Positions 35,808-47,791 of a DNA stretch of 55,360 nucleotides are shown here, in pieces. How positions within the stretch are numbered: position 1 is the first letter of the stretch; each line of letters begins with the position of its first letter. Origin of the DNA: Geosiphon pyriformis (Eukaryota; Glomeromycota; Glomeromycetes; Archaeosporales; Geosiphonaceae); assembly GCA_016748015.1 (NCBI GenBank), contig JAAOMT010000727.1:34203-89562 (forward strand). The letters run 5' to 3'. The translations under genes were made by a program, and so were the position numbers. The notes under the pieces were generated by a model. The model had not been told where the DNA came from. It saw nothing but the letters and a program-made list of their open reading frames with translations, and did not search any database.

Positions 35808-36408
35808 TTGGGTTCCTGTGGCTGTTTGGAAAATTATTTATGATAAATGTTATTCTAGTGTTCTATGTTTGTATTGTGATAAGATAGAGGTGTTTGATCA
35901 TATGTTTTCTTACATGGTTAACATTTCTGCTCATCGTCAGATTTTGGACTTCTGTGCATCTTCTTGAAAGGTGCTTTCTGGTCTCTTTATTCCCTCTTTG
36001 AATATGTTGCAGCTGCTGTCAACTTGTGCTTCAGATTTCTTGGTGTTCTTAGCTCTTTACAAAGGTTTTGTTTTCAATAAATAGCTTCAGGAGGCTATTT
36101 TCATCTTCCATGATCCCAAAATTGCTGATGTCAAAATTATTGATTTCATGCGCTCTCTTTGTTTTACTTTTAGGGACAATATTTGGTTGGTTTATATTAA
36201 GCATCATGACTTTATGGAGAAGAATGGTCTGATTTCTAGGGATAGCTCAGCTTCCATCTCAGTTCTTGGTTTGGCTTCAGTGTTTTTGGCTGGTGTGGTT
36301 AAACTGCTTGGCATTACAGAGGCTTTTGGTGTCTGTTTTGGTTTTCACAGATCCTGTTTGTTTTTTTCAGGTATTGGTGACTCAGTTTCTGTTAATATAA
36401 TTGCGTAG
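35808..36408 (+). pseudogene. LINE B ORF2, C-terminal part after G1
   Basis: Continues the protein broken at 25631. LPVAVWKIIYDKCYSSVLCLY matches LPVAVQKCLYNKEYPSVMCLF of copy A. The end, LLGITEAFGVCFGFHRSCLFF and GIGDSVSVNI, matches the copy A C-terminus LLGITDAIGIGFGF. The Cys-rich motif CLYCDKIEVFDHMF is kept. Confidence 0.85.
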
Positions 36409-36540
36409 TATTGTCTTAACTGGTTCAAGTGGCTGGTCATGTGTAAAAAATGCATGATTCATGCTTAGTTTAGATTATTTCTTTGATGTATAGTTCTGAA
36501 TGGTGTTTGGACTTTACTCATTAAATAAAAAAATAAAAAA

Positions 36541-36550
36541 AATGTTATTA
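36541..36550. repeat. Target-site duplication of LINE B, right copy
   Basis: AATGTTATTA, identical to 19603-19612, directly after the LINE B A-rich tail. Confidence 0.8.
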
Positions 36551-37047
36551 ATATTAATTAAACTATAAATTATTTTTTTAATTCTTAAATGTATTTTTTT
36601 TTAATATAATTAATATTTATTTTGAAATTAAGCAGTTTTTAATACTTTTGTATTTAAACTTGGTTTGTTTTTACTTAATATTTATAATTAATAAGATGAA
36701 TTAATACTATATATTTATAGTATAATATTTAAATTTTTATATAAGCTTTGATTTTATTAGTTAATATAAAATCAATTTGTAAACATATTTAATAAAAATT
36801 ATATAAAGATTGTTTTTTGTTGCTGTTTAACAATAGTTATATAATAAGCAATATTTTAAGATAATTTGTTTATACTATAATAATATTAAATTTTTAAATC
36901 ATATTTTTACATATAAGTTAAATATTAATATATACTTAAATGTATTAAATAATATATTTAATTTTTGAGTTTTTATTTTTAATATATTGTTTTTATTATT
37001 ATTAATATTATATTTGCTTAATTTTAATACTTTAATAATTTATTATA

Positions 37048-37058
37048 TACTATAATAT
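37048..37058. repeat. Target-site duplication of LINE C, left copy
   Basis: TACTATAATAT lies just outside the TTTTTTTATTATTATTATT tail of LINE C and recurs at 43828-43838. Confidence 0.7.
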
Positions 37059-37191
37059 TTTTTTATTATTATTATTTAATGAGTGAGGTTCAAACACAGC
37101 CTAGTTTTATACATTAAAAAAATAATCTATACTAGGTGTGAATCATGTTTTTTCTATATGTGACCAGCCACTTGGGCTGATCAGAACAACA

Positions 37192-40100
37192 CTATGCAGT
37201 TATACAAATTGAAACTAAATCATCTATTCCAGAAAAAAACAAACAAGATTTGCAAAATACAAAATATACACCAAAAGCCTCAACTATGTTAAGTATCTTA
37301 AATACACTAGCAAAAAACCCTGAAATCAAACCAAAGACCAATATAAGAGCTGAACCATCAAAAAGAACCAAGCCATTTTTCTCCATATATGTCTGATATT
37401 GAGCACAAACCAACCAGACATTATCTCTAAAATTAAAATTAAGAGAGCACACAAACTCAACAATCTTATGACAAGCAACTTTGGGATCATGAAAAATAGA
37501 AATAGTCTCACAAAACCAACCATCAAAAACACAACCCTTAAAAAGAGCCATAGACAAAGAAGAATCAGAAACACAGGTTAACAACAACTGGAACACACCC
37601 GAAAAGAAATGGAAGAGACCCAAAAGTGACTTCCAAGAATTCACATGGGATTCTAGTATTTGATGCCAAGTAGGCTCATCAACTTTGTAAGAAAACACAT
37701 GATCTGATACTTCCACCTCATCATAGTACAAGCACAGCACACTGGGATAACATTTATTATAAAGGCATTTTCAAACAGCCACAGGCAACCGACAATGCAG
37801 AGCTTTCATAAAATAAGTATGTGTATTGGCTGAGGTCTTGCTAGTATAACCAGCAGCCATATGTAAATCAGGATGCCATACCAGCAAAGACCAGTGCCAA
37901 TTAATCTCAGAAAGCAAACCATAAGGCAAAAACTTTAAACCAGAACCAACCTTCCAATGTGCACAACAGACAGAATGATAAATATTATAAACAAAATGTC
38001 TATAATTGCCAGAAATAATACTGCCATCAGCCATCAAAAAATGTTCATTCAGAAGGTGGAAAAAACCAACCAGAAATAGACATGTCATCAATGAGTGAAT
38101 CAGCACAGTCATTTTTCAGAACACCAGAGTGATCTTTTACCTTGTGCCAACTAATACTCAAATTTTTACCGTGAATAATATTAACTATATGATAACATTT
38201 GACCCAACACTAATTATGAAAATTGGGACATGTCAAAACCAATTCTGATTTGCAAGCATCCAAAGCAGATTGACTATCTGAAAACAAGTGAACAGAACTA
38301 GCCAAAAGAACACATTCTAGAGCCAATGCAATAACTTGCATCTTAGCCAAAGTAGATAACATTAAACCCAATACTCCAATGTCCAAATCCAAATCAATGT
38401 CTTCGAAATAAACAGCAGGACTGGCCTTACAGTCAACTGTGCCCAAACCTCTTAGAGACCTATCTGTATATACAGATAAACTACCAGTACCAACCCAAGA
38501 TAAATGATTACATACAGACATAAAACTGCTAAAGCCAAAAATGTTCAGAAGACCAACACCACTTGATGCTGAGAGAAGAGTTGAAAACAAATCTGCATTA
38601 TTAAGAAATACAGTGGAGAGTTTGAATCATTCAGGAACAGACCCATGGGAGTCCAGTCTCTTCCACTACTTAAATGTGTACTAATTAAAGACAGTGCCAT
38701 AATAATTATGAAGTTGGTCCACAAATGCAATACTATATCATTGAAGAAAAGGAAGAAACTTGAAAAACATTGACTTGTCAAGGGCAACAGACATGGGAAT
38801 CCCACCACAACCATGAAAAAAATTGGCCAGAGAGCCACCAATAGACAAACTGCAATCACAAAAAACACAAACCATGCCCACTAAGAAATTATTAGAAGCA
38901 CCAACACAAATGCGAACTAGAGAACATAGAAAATAAACAAGATGCCAACAAAAAATTTGCAAATCATGAGACCTGTGAGAAAACAAATGATCCAGAATCC
39001 CATTAGAGTTTGCAAAGCTAATAAGAGAAGTGATCTTACTCTCAGATTGAATTTGCACAAAAAATTTTAAATCATAAAAAAAGAGATGGTGAATTGTGTT
39101 ACTTAGAAAGTCAAGAGACAGGTCAGACTTGATCTTTAGCTTCTTATGAATCAGAGCATTCCACTTGTTACATACACTAACCAGAACAAAACTAAATTGC
39201 ATCTTATAACTTACTATAAGATGAAGTACTACTAACACCAAATATAAAAACTACTTATCTGAGACCATCTTTCTTAGAACCAAGTTGATAAAAAAGCAAA
39301 TATTTGAATTCGCCTTAGCCAAACTAGGCTTCAAAAGACCTTTAATCAAAAAAAAATACCCAAGTACTGATGAGATTTACTCTTTTTAGTGATAGAGATA
39401 GGTGCACTACTGATAGAAAGAGAAGAAATATTAACTCTGCTATTAATAGAAATAGTCACTGTTTTGTTATTATTAATTAAAATGTCATTAATTTGAAAGA
39501 AATCACTTGCAATATTGAGAATATGCTGAGTAGTACTTTAATTGCTACCAATCTAAATTGTATTATTGATAAAGACGCCAGCAACAAAAAAAGAAGAAAG
39601 CCCAGCCTAAGATTCAGCATGACCACTCTTGGAAACAAAATAAAAATTCAGGCTATACTCATATACATTCTCTTGATGCTTAATTTTACACAACAAAGGG
39701 TCATAAAATATGTGCCACAGAAGGGGAAAAAAAACTTCTCCTTAGTCCAAACCATCATATACATGATAACTACTTGTTAAACCAAAATTTGTCATAATTC
39801 TGTTAGTATGATCTTTATGAATATTACCAAAGAATTAAACAAATTTGCTGTATATCTTAATCCTGACCAAACTTTTCTCAAGATGTTCTCAGCCAACCAA
39901 ATCATATGCTTTTCATATGTCTTACAGAACCAGCCAAATTTCTCTGTTCTTTTCCAAAGCATCCTCAATAACCAAACTGATTGCAAAAATGAGAGACTGA
40001 GTTGACATGTCCTTTAAAACTGAAAAATTGTTCCCACAAAGAACATCAAAAGTGCTGTATGTCAAAGAAATTCTATTAGAGAGAATCTTAGAAAAAATCT

Positions 40101-41876
40101 TGTAAGCTGTCTTAATTAAAGCAATAGAATAGATATTTGTTAAAACACTCTTCCAGTTGTAAGACTTAGGAATCATCAAGATCCAAGCCTCCTTCCAAAA
40201 ACTAGGCACAGATTTACAAGCTAAACAAGAGTTCAAAAGCACCAAAAGCAATTAAGAACTGATTCATCACAATGTTTCTATAGTTCATTCGAGATACTCA
40301 AGAGGCCAGCAGCTTTGCCATTAGGCAAATTAGAAACCACTCCATATAATTCATCAAATCCAATTGAACACATTACATCAGAAAAAGCTTCATTGAAAAC
40401 ATACTCCAAAGGTTAATATTGACAGCTTCAATTATTGGCAATATCATTGACCATCTGATGTTTTCTAATTCAACCCTCCATAATTGTATCTACTTTAGAC
40501 TTGACCAACTCAGGCTCCAAGACCAACTTTTTATCCATAACTAAATAATCCAACACCACTTTACAAAAGGAATGCTCTAGTATATTTCTAATGATATGAT
40601 TTTTATCTAACTCAAAATTCTCTATCCTTTTACAAATCACCTGTTTGATGCAAAACTCCTCAACATGTCTCAATTCTAATAATTTAGAAGAGCAATAAGA
40701 TTTCTTTGCCTTAGCCAACTCAGAACAAACAGCATCAAAACTAGAACCAGAAATAAAAAGAAATTTCACTTCCACCATGCCATCATTATCAAGTCTATCC
40801 CAAGTCTTTAATAATGAAGCAAAATCTTTACTAGAAGCTAAACAAGAAGCCTTTGCTAACTTTGACACCAACAACTCAAGTTTATAAAATTTAAAAGATT
40901 CTTTGATAAAAACTTCATCAAAACTTTTGAACCATTTCTTACTGAAAGTACTATTGGCTAAAAAAACCAATATCTTGCAAACAATGGCCCACATTGCATC
41001 CAAATCCGAAAATGTTACAGCCCTAGCAAACTCATTCAAGAACATAGTAGTATTAGCTGCCATGGCATTTTTAAACTCACATCATTTCGCAACATTGGCA
41101 TTTTTAACATCAAATTTCCAACAATCCTTATTAGCTTGCTTTTAAAGTGAAAACAACTGCACATCTAACAAACTGCCAAGACTCACAGAGACAGCAATAG
41201 CTTTGTAATCAGTATCAAAATAGTCCACAACATCAGTCATACTGTAGCTTACTATTAAGTTGACCAAGTTAGAAGAAATGAACAAGTAATCAATCACCCT
41301 AATGACACCACAAGAATTGCACTATGTTAGTATTTTGGCTACTGAGCCTCCACCCAAAGAGTTAATCAAATCCAAATCAAAGCACTTATTGTAATTAGCA
41401 CATCTATAAGAACTATTTTCATTGAATTCACCACCAAGGATAATAAAAGAAAACTTGTTCACAGCTTTAGTAATAAGAAAATTGATCTTACCAGCTTGAG
41501 AAAAATAAACTGTGGAAGAGACATTAGTGTAGAATTCCAAAATTGAAACAGAAAGTTTATTTTTGAAAAGCAATTTAATAGAGAAGAGTCAATCAAATAT
41601 CTCAGAAACCTTATACACATATTTGGCCAAAGAATTGTCCATGATCACAGCAACACCTGAACCCAAATAACCAGAGTTCATACTTGAAATAAACACATAA
41701 GCACCACTAAATCTGTTAACAATCCATGGATGGACTTTTTCTTTCAGCTTTGTTTCCATGAAAATTGAAACCAGATTATTTATGTCCTTATGTTAATACA
41801 CAATATTTTTTTGTTTAACTAGATTGTTCATACCTCAGATATTGCACGTGACAATCTTCCAAACTAGACTATTCAT
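37192..41876 (-). pseudogene. LINE C ORF2: endonuclease - RT - RNase H polyprotein
   Basis: Begins MNSLVWKIVTCNI at 41876. Endonuclease landmarks include ILGGEFNENSS, with Glu where copy A has the motif Asp. The linker has FYKLELLVSKLAKASC. RT has WKEAWILMIPKSYNWKSV and WLVL before motif A, while motif C reads FINN (39562-39567) instead of FVDD. RNase H has VYTDRSLRGLGT, with Arg where Gly is usual, and LFSDSQSALDACKSEL. The C-terminus has MLCLYYDEVEVSDHVFSY. Frames are largely in register but interrupted by many stops, mostly at Gln and Trp positions. Confidence 0.85.
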
Positions 41877-41929
41877 TGAGAAAAAAGATTAGAAAATGCA
41901 TTACCAGCCAAAATTGAACCATTAAATCT

Positions 41930-43707
41930 TGCTATCAGACTCAGAACCAAAGCAAAAAGCTCTTTTAGTATAATTTCTAGTCTTTTTACCTTAAGAGATG
42001 CAAAAGGAACTAATTTTGCAGCAGTCTTACCACCAGTGTTCCCACCCAACTCTTTCTCATTACTACATCACCCACTTGATCCTGTGATGGGGGGTTACTG
42101 ACAGCTAATATCCAGGGCTAGGCTGGAAAACTGCTGGCATGAGTAAATCTAATCTCTTAGCCAATTCACTAATTTGCCCTGTGAGGCTGGTAAGACTATT
42201 TTCCAAAATAGCAAACCTTTTTTTAATATCAACCATAACAGGCAGAGTAGGTTTCATCTCCAAAAAAAAGCCAGAATCGACCAAACTACTATGCACAGAA
42301 AGAGGAGGAAACAAAGATCTATCTGCAATCTTTGCCTAAGACACTCCACTAAAAGTGATAAAACGAACAACAGGAGCTGAACATTTAACATAAATGTTAA
42401 CCAGTCTGCTTTTATCCAAGTTTGAAAGTGTCCTATAAGAAGATCTTCCAAAGAAAAGATTCTCACCCACAAAACAGTTCAATGATGTATGACCCACTTT
42501 CTTATATTTAACACATTTAGAAAAACCCAAACGAGACCAGTGTAGATTTACATCCCTCAAAACTGAAGTAATTCCCATAACAGCATCCAAGAATTCAGCT
42601 ATTTCAAAACAAACAACAGCACATCTAGCACAAACATACGTAATTAGATGACAATCAATCACAGATGTCTTCCCACCCACAGAACTAATAAAGTCTCAGA
42701 CATCATAAGCATTTGTTTCCATTGATAGAATATAGAGCAGTGCCCTATAATGATCTCTTGCATCTCATGATTTCTTATCTTGATCAGCCCTGGCTACATG
42801 CACAGCATCCTTCCCAATTAAAATAAACCAACAAGCCATGACCAAATCAGTCTGTTCAACCTTACCAAATTTGACTACAGCTTTTTGCCACAATTCTACC
42901 AATTGTATTTTAATCAACACCACCATACCAAATTCAGATAGTGCAGTGTGCACAGCCTCAGCCAAAGTTCTAATAGGGATTTTTTTTACTATCACAGCCT
43001 AATCTGATCACCCAAATAATTTTTTGAGATCAGCATTTACCAAATCTTTGCTTCTTCAGCCTTTTTAAAAGCCTGTACCAAACTTAATTCAGAAATAAAT
43101 GTTGCTCTAATGATCCCAGCAAATTTTGAAGAGATAAAGACCCCCCCAAAACCATTGATTTTTGAAAATAACTTTCTAATTATCATAAGCTTTTCTTGAG
43201 CAGATTTCCCAACATTGGTTAAACTGATGTCCAGAGTAAAAAATTTTCTAACAGAAACATTAACCAATTTTTCAAAAAGGGGGGAAGAACTACAGATTTG
43301 TCCAAGAGAATGTTATCATTATTATTGCCCAAGAAGTCAATTTTCTCCAATGGTTTACCCAGTGCTCTCTTAGTCTGAATTTTTGAACTTTTAAGAGTTT
43401 GTTTCAAGTTTTTACCAGCAATAATACCATCTTCTCCATAATCAAAGCTGGTCTTCTTAACCAAAAATTTTTCCTTTATGTTCACACTTTCTGATTCAGT
43501 GGTATTGCCTGTCTCAGAATTCTATAAACAACTACTTGATGCCTTAACAGTAGCAAATTTTTTATTACTTATATTATCTTTAAAAGCACTATTTCTTCTC
43601 TTTTTTTTAGACTCAATAGACTTAACACTAATGTTAAAACCAGGCTCCATGATAGACTTGTTCAGAACAACAATACTAGGGCCAACAGTGGCCTCATAAT
43701 CATGCAA
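41930..43707 (-). pseudogene. LINE C ORF1: RRM-like RNA-binding protein, broken
   Basis: Opens MHDYEATVGPSIVVLNKS, the counterpart of the ATVGS start seen in A and B. KKTSFDYGEDG and KPLEKIDFLG follow. The first RRM-like domain has VKKIPIRTLAEAVHTALSEFG. The second ends GGKTSVIDCHLITYVCARCAV. The zinc knuckle reads KCVKYKKVGHTSLNC, with Tyr at the second Cys position. The coiled coil is LENSLTSLTGQISELAKRLD. The junction with ORF2 reads TCAATG instead of TAATG. Confidence 0.75.
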
Positions 43708-43827
43708 AAACGGTTTGGAAATATTGTGCTGAATAGTGAAAAAACTTTTTTTAGAAAATTATGGGCTTTTTTTTGAAAATTTGGAATGAATAAAAGAAAA
43801 AAGTTTTTTTTTTTACTGAATTTATTT

Positions 43828-43838
43828 TACTATAATAT
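43828..43838. repeat. Target-site duplication of LINE C, right copy
   Basis: TACTATAATAT, identical to 37048-37058. Confidence 0.7.
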
Positions 43839-43965
43839 ACAAAAATATTTTATTAAATATCTAATATATCAAAACTGTATTAATATTTAAGAATACAAAA
43901 TAGTTTAATTTGTATTTAATGCTTTTTATTTATTTTTTAGTAAAAAACCACAAAAAAAAGTATAA
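43839..43965 (+). mobile_element. LINE F, segment 3, cut by the assembly gap
   Basis: The LINE F frame resumes after LINE C. INI-stop-EYKIV-stop-FVFNAFYLFF matches KVACHKIVEFVCSLNFNF of copy C, close to the ORF2 C-terminus. The run of N then begins, so the LINE F 3' end is not seen. Confidence 0.6.
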
Positions 43966-44404
43966 NNNNNNNNNNNNNNNNNNNNNNNNNNNNNNNNNNN
44001 NNNNNNNNNNNNNNNNNNNNNNNNNNNNNNNNNNNNNNNNNNNNNNNNNNNNNNNNNNNNNNNNNNNNNNNNNNNNNNNNNNNNNNNNNNNNNNNNNNNN
44101 NNNNNNNNNNNNNNNNNNNNNNNNNNNNNNNNNNNNNNNNNNNNNNNNNNNNNNNNNNNNNNNNNNNNNNNNNNNNNNNNNNNNNNNNNNNNNNNNNNNN
44201 NNNNNNNNNNNNNNNNNNNNNNNNNNNNNNNNNNNNNNNNNNNNNNNNNNNNNNNNNNNNNNNNNNNNNNNNNNNNNNNNNNNNNNNNNNNNNNNNNNNN
44301 NNNNNNNNNNNNNNNNNNNNNNNNNNNNNNNNNNNNNNNNNNNNNNNNNNNNNNNNNNNNNNNNNNNNNNNNNNNNNNNNNNNNNNNNNNNNNNNNNNNN
44401 NNNN
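43966..44404. other. Assembly gap
   Basis: 439 N characters. Open frames that cross it are artefacts. The missing stretch should include the last part of LINE F ORF2 and its 3' tail. Confidence 1.
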
Positions 44405-44832
44405 ATTTTTATAAAAAAACACAATTAGAATATACAAATTATGTTTTATTTTAAAAATATTTTATTATAGAGTTTTATAATTGTTATTTATTTTTTAGAA
44501 TCTTCTTTTATTTTTATATTTATATAATTTTTTTTAAGTAAATTTTGGTTTTCTATATATTAAAATTTTTTTTTGTCAATAATTTATTAATTATTACAGT
44601 ATAATTTTCGAAATTTTGACCAATTGTTGTGTATTTAATAGTAAATTATTAAATATATTTATAGTAATTAATGTTTTAAATTCTTGATTATAGAAAAAAA
44701 AAATTATTTTTTGTTAATAGTTTTGAATTATAATAAATATTGCTTAAAATCATAATTAAATAACATAATCAATTGTTTTTTTATGTTTAATTTATCTTTA
44801 AAAAATAAATTAATATTAAATAAAATTATATA

Positions 44833-44866
<34 letters not shown>

Positions 44867-45359
44867 TATATATTATTATTTAACTGTTTAATATTAATTT
44901 TTTGTTCAAATTAATATAAAATATGTTAACAATATAAATATTTATATTTGTTTTTGAAAATTTTCAATAATATTAGCATTTATTAGTTAAAAATATAATA
45001 TTATATTTAGAGAAAAATAGTACAAGCAATATTAATTAATTGAAAGAAATTAAATTATTAACCAAAAATAATATATAATAATTTTAAATTTGAAAGTCTT
45101 TATTATATATTTGAACTATGTTTTTTATATATCTAAGCATATTTATGTTTTAAAATTAAATTTGTAAATTACAAGTAAATTGAAATATTAATTTTTTTAA
45201 AGCATCTTGAATTTTTTGTATATCTAATTATTAAAGATTACAATTTATAAAATTTAGTTAAATTTGAAGTTAAAAAAATTATAATTCAAAATTTATTTTA
45301 TAAAAAACCTAATTAATTTAATATAATAATATATATTATTTATATTTTTATTATTAAAA
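44405..45359. other. AT-rich unassigned DNA
   Basis: Almost pure A/T with a TAA microsatellite. No gene recognised. By position it could hold the decayed ORF2 start of the second LINE family, whose ORF1 lies at 45.4-46.9 kb, but I cannot align it. Confidence 0.5.
44838..44865 (+). repeat. (TAA)n microsatellite
   Basis: Nine perfect TAA units followed by a TA run. Confidence 0.95.
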
Positions 45360-46891
45360 TTTAATAAGCAAGACCTAACCATTATCTAAAAATTAGAACC
45401 AAACTAAGTATTTCAATATTAAATGTAGTTTATGTACTTTCTACATTTACCAACTACTTGAATTAGTTTAAGTTATACTATGTTGATGCTCTAGAAAAAA
45501 ACTTATTTAAAGAAAACATCTTCTAAATAATTTCAAATAATGTAGTATTATTATTAACTAATCTAACTAACTATTCAGCTGTTTTAAAAGCATTAGTCTT
45601 AACAGCAACAGATTTATATTTTCAAAGTAATATTAAATTAAAAAACATATTATTATTAATAAAAAACAAACCTATATGAGAGCCAGACATATTAATATTT
45701 TTATAGTTATATTTCGTTATTAAAGCAATTATCTCACATTTTAGCTTACTAACAGCTTTATTGAAAGAATTTATGTATACCAAAACTTTATTGACTTTAA
45801 GACCAAAAACACTACTTAAAACCAAGTTTTTATTAACAAATTGTTTAAACATTTTTATTATAGAACCAATATGCTTAACAATAAAATTAACTAAAGCAAA
45901 AAACTTGGCCAATTCCAATTTCAATTTTAAAAAAATCAACCAAAAAGAGACCATAAAATCATTAGATGTTATATCAGCAGAAAACACTGAATTGACTAAA
46001 AGACCAAAGACCAAAGAAGACACAAAAGCAGCAGCTTTGGCATATAATCTGTTATCAACAACATAAGAGATGAACATTTTGAAAATTTTAGAAAAGAGAA
46101 GTAAAAACACTTTATAATTCAAAGCCAGATAATCTGAATCTTGGCACTAAAACAGCACTAATTTCTAGAAGTTTTCTACCAAGTACAGCACTTTTTTAGT
46201 GTACTAGTTTTGAGTACTGTAGCATCCAAATCAATCTAAGAACCAAATGTAACCAAAACAAATCGGAAATAACAACCAGACTTAAGAGAATAAAAAATAA
46301 AACATGTTTGACCACCAACATAAGAAATTATATTACTAATTTCAAAAGCTGTACAGTCAAAGAAGAGATTAACCAACTTGATTTTAAACCTATCATAAAA
46401 CAGAATAGTTTTATTTTTATTTACCAAAAAGAAGATTTTAATACTATTTTTGCTCACCAAACTGACCAATGATTCAAAGTGGATACAGTAAAGTTTAACT
46501 TTTCAAAATAAACAACTACATATTGTCAAATACCAGCAGTCTTCAGTACAATATGAGTAATATTACCAAACACACCAAGAGTTGTCTTAATGTCAGTAGC
46601 AAACACACTCAAAAGCATATCATGCAGCATAACAGCAGTAGAAAAAAAACCAAACTCAGAAACTACCAGAGACTTGACAATTTTGAGGAAGACTAAATGA
46701 ACAAAACCTGTAAGTTCAACCAAAAAAGCAGCTTTTTAAGACATTTGGAAAGCAAACTCCATACAAAAGAGCTTTACATTAATCTTTGACACTAACTTCA
46801 CATTCAGAAAACCATGTACAAACTAAAAAACAGCCTTAACATAAGCCAATTTGATTTTGAAAGTAATACTAAGTACCAGAGTAAAGACCAC
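45360..46891 (-). pseudogene. ORF1 relic of a second LINE family: two RRM-like domains and a decayed zinc knuckle
   Basis: Minus-strand pieces read as one decayed RNA-binding protein. The first RRM-like domain has DIKTTLGVFGNITHIVLKTA and QYVVVYFEKLNF. The second has KLVNLFFDCTAFEISNI, ISYVGGQTCFIFYS and RFVLVTFGS. The knuckle region is decayed. The long tail (45622-46122) starts MNYKVFLLLFSKIFKMF and includes AKFFALVNFIVKHIGSIIKM, likely a coiled coil. The domain plan matches ORF1 of copies A-C but the sequence is clearly different, so it is another family. The assignment is by motif memory. It stops exactly at the G2 LTR, so G2 may have inserted into it. Confidence 0.55.
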
Positions 46892-47774
46892 TATTACTAG
46901 AGATTTTTGGTCTTTTTTCTTGAATGTTATTAATATTGGTTTGCTGTGAATTTACGTTTTTAGGAAGTAATTAAACCTCTAACAACTGAATTTATCTTTA
47001 AATTATCTCTTATAATTTGAACTGCTGGGCTTATAAGTGAAATGGCCAATTCCATGTCAGTTACTTTATGTAATTATATTGTAGTAAACATCAACTCTTT
47101 TCCAAGAATTGCTTATTTGGAAACTTACTAAAAATGTATAGTTACTTTGCTGTAAAAGTCAACTTTTTTACAGAAATCTTATTTGTAGATTACTTTAAAG
47201 ATTATAATAAGAAAAGTAAAAGAAAATAAAAGAAATATTAAAGAAATAAAATGTTGTTAAGGGAAACGTTTTCTATTTAAGCCTGGAGTTACTAACAGAT
47301 TATTGAAATTGGTAGCTAATCAATTTCAAAACATTAGTTGGCTTTTGTAAATTTCAAGTATAATAATTAAGAATTTGGTTTTTGAATATTTAATTTTTAT
47401 TTGATTTTGTAAGAATGTATAAGAAATAATTTGTTTTAATTAAAATATCTAAAGTAAGATACATTTTTTTGAAGAAAAAAGTTTTTTTTTATACAACTTG
47501 TTATAATACTAGTCTTTGAATTCACACTTTTCTCTTTGCTATAATTTTGGTAAACTAAAGATATATTTCAGCAAACTACAAGTTATTTCTACAAACTATT
47601 GATTATTTTAGCCAATTTCTATAATACAAATTGGATTATTAATTGAATGATAATATTTTATAATTTGATTAACTAATAAGTAATAATTGAAATAATAATA
47701 ATATATACTAATTAATACTAGGAATTAGAAGAATAATTTTATGCTAATTAATAATTAAAATTCTACTGGTAACA
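46892..47774 (-). repeat. G2 3' LTR (left end)
   Basis: Homology with the right LTR begins at TATTACTAG here and TGTTACTGG there. The end GGTAACA at 47774 forms the expected inverted repeat with TGTTAC. It contains an A/G-rich tract near 47200-47250. Confidence 0.8.
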
Positions 47775-47791
47775 TAATCTTCTCCTTAAAA
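47775..47791 (-). other. G2 polypurine tract
   Basis: Minus-strand TTTTAAGGAGAAGATTA directly before the 3' LTR, as expected for plus-strand priming. Confidence 0.65.

Larger units (their letters stand above)
19613..36540 (+). mobile_element. LINE copy B, full length, split by Ty3 element G1
   Basis: Same family as copy A, plus strand. It has the 5' leader AACTTCTTTCTC, ORF1, a TAATG overlap and ORF2, then G1 from 25632 to 35807, then the rest of ORF2 and a 3' tail AAATAAAAAAATAAAAAA. A 10-bp TSD flanks the composite. At the protein level it is close to copy A but has many stops and a few frameshifts. CpG looks scarce and the G/C loss is intermediate between copy A and copies D-F. Confidence 0.9.
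36541..37058 (+). mobile_element. LINE F, segment 2, resumed after LINE B
   Basis: The frame left at 19612 resumes. LMLLILIKLxIIFLILKCIFF matches the LVSSTMAELQAIALALECV stretch. INIYFEIKQFLILLYLNLVC matches VHLFSDSQSALDACKSELV. YLNFYISFDFIS and RLFFVAV match HLDFYLAAGFTS and CLPVAV. YKLNINIYLNVL matches YKVDEPTWHQIL of copy C. An internal deletion removes the stretch after LVC. The segment stops at the LINE C insertion point. Confidence 0.7.
37059..43827 (-). mobile_element. LINE copy C, full length, decayed
   Basis: Same family as A and B, minus strand, with ORF1, ORF2, the ACTCATTAA 3' end and a TAA-rich tail. A short extra stretch (AAATAAATTCAGTAA) sits between the TSD and the usual 5' start. 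An 11-bp TSD flanks it, inside the LINE F coding sequence. Stops are frequent and both RT catalytic Asp codons are changed. Confidence 0.85.

Noticed and set aside
25627-35812. Clean 5-bp TSD of G1
   Set aside because: The flanking pentamers ATCAG and TTGGG differ at two positions. Insertion is instead proven by LINE B frame continuity.
43910-44437. Open frames on both strands across 43.9-44.4 kb
   Set aside because: They consist of the run of N characters. They are gap artefacts.
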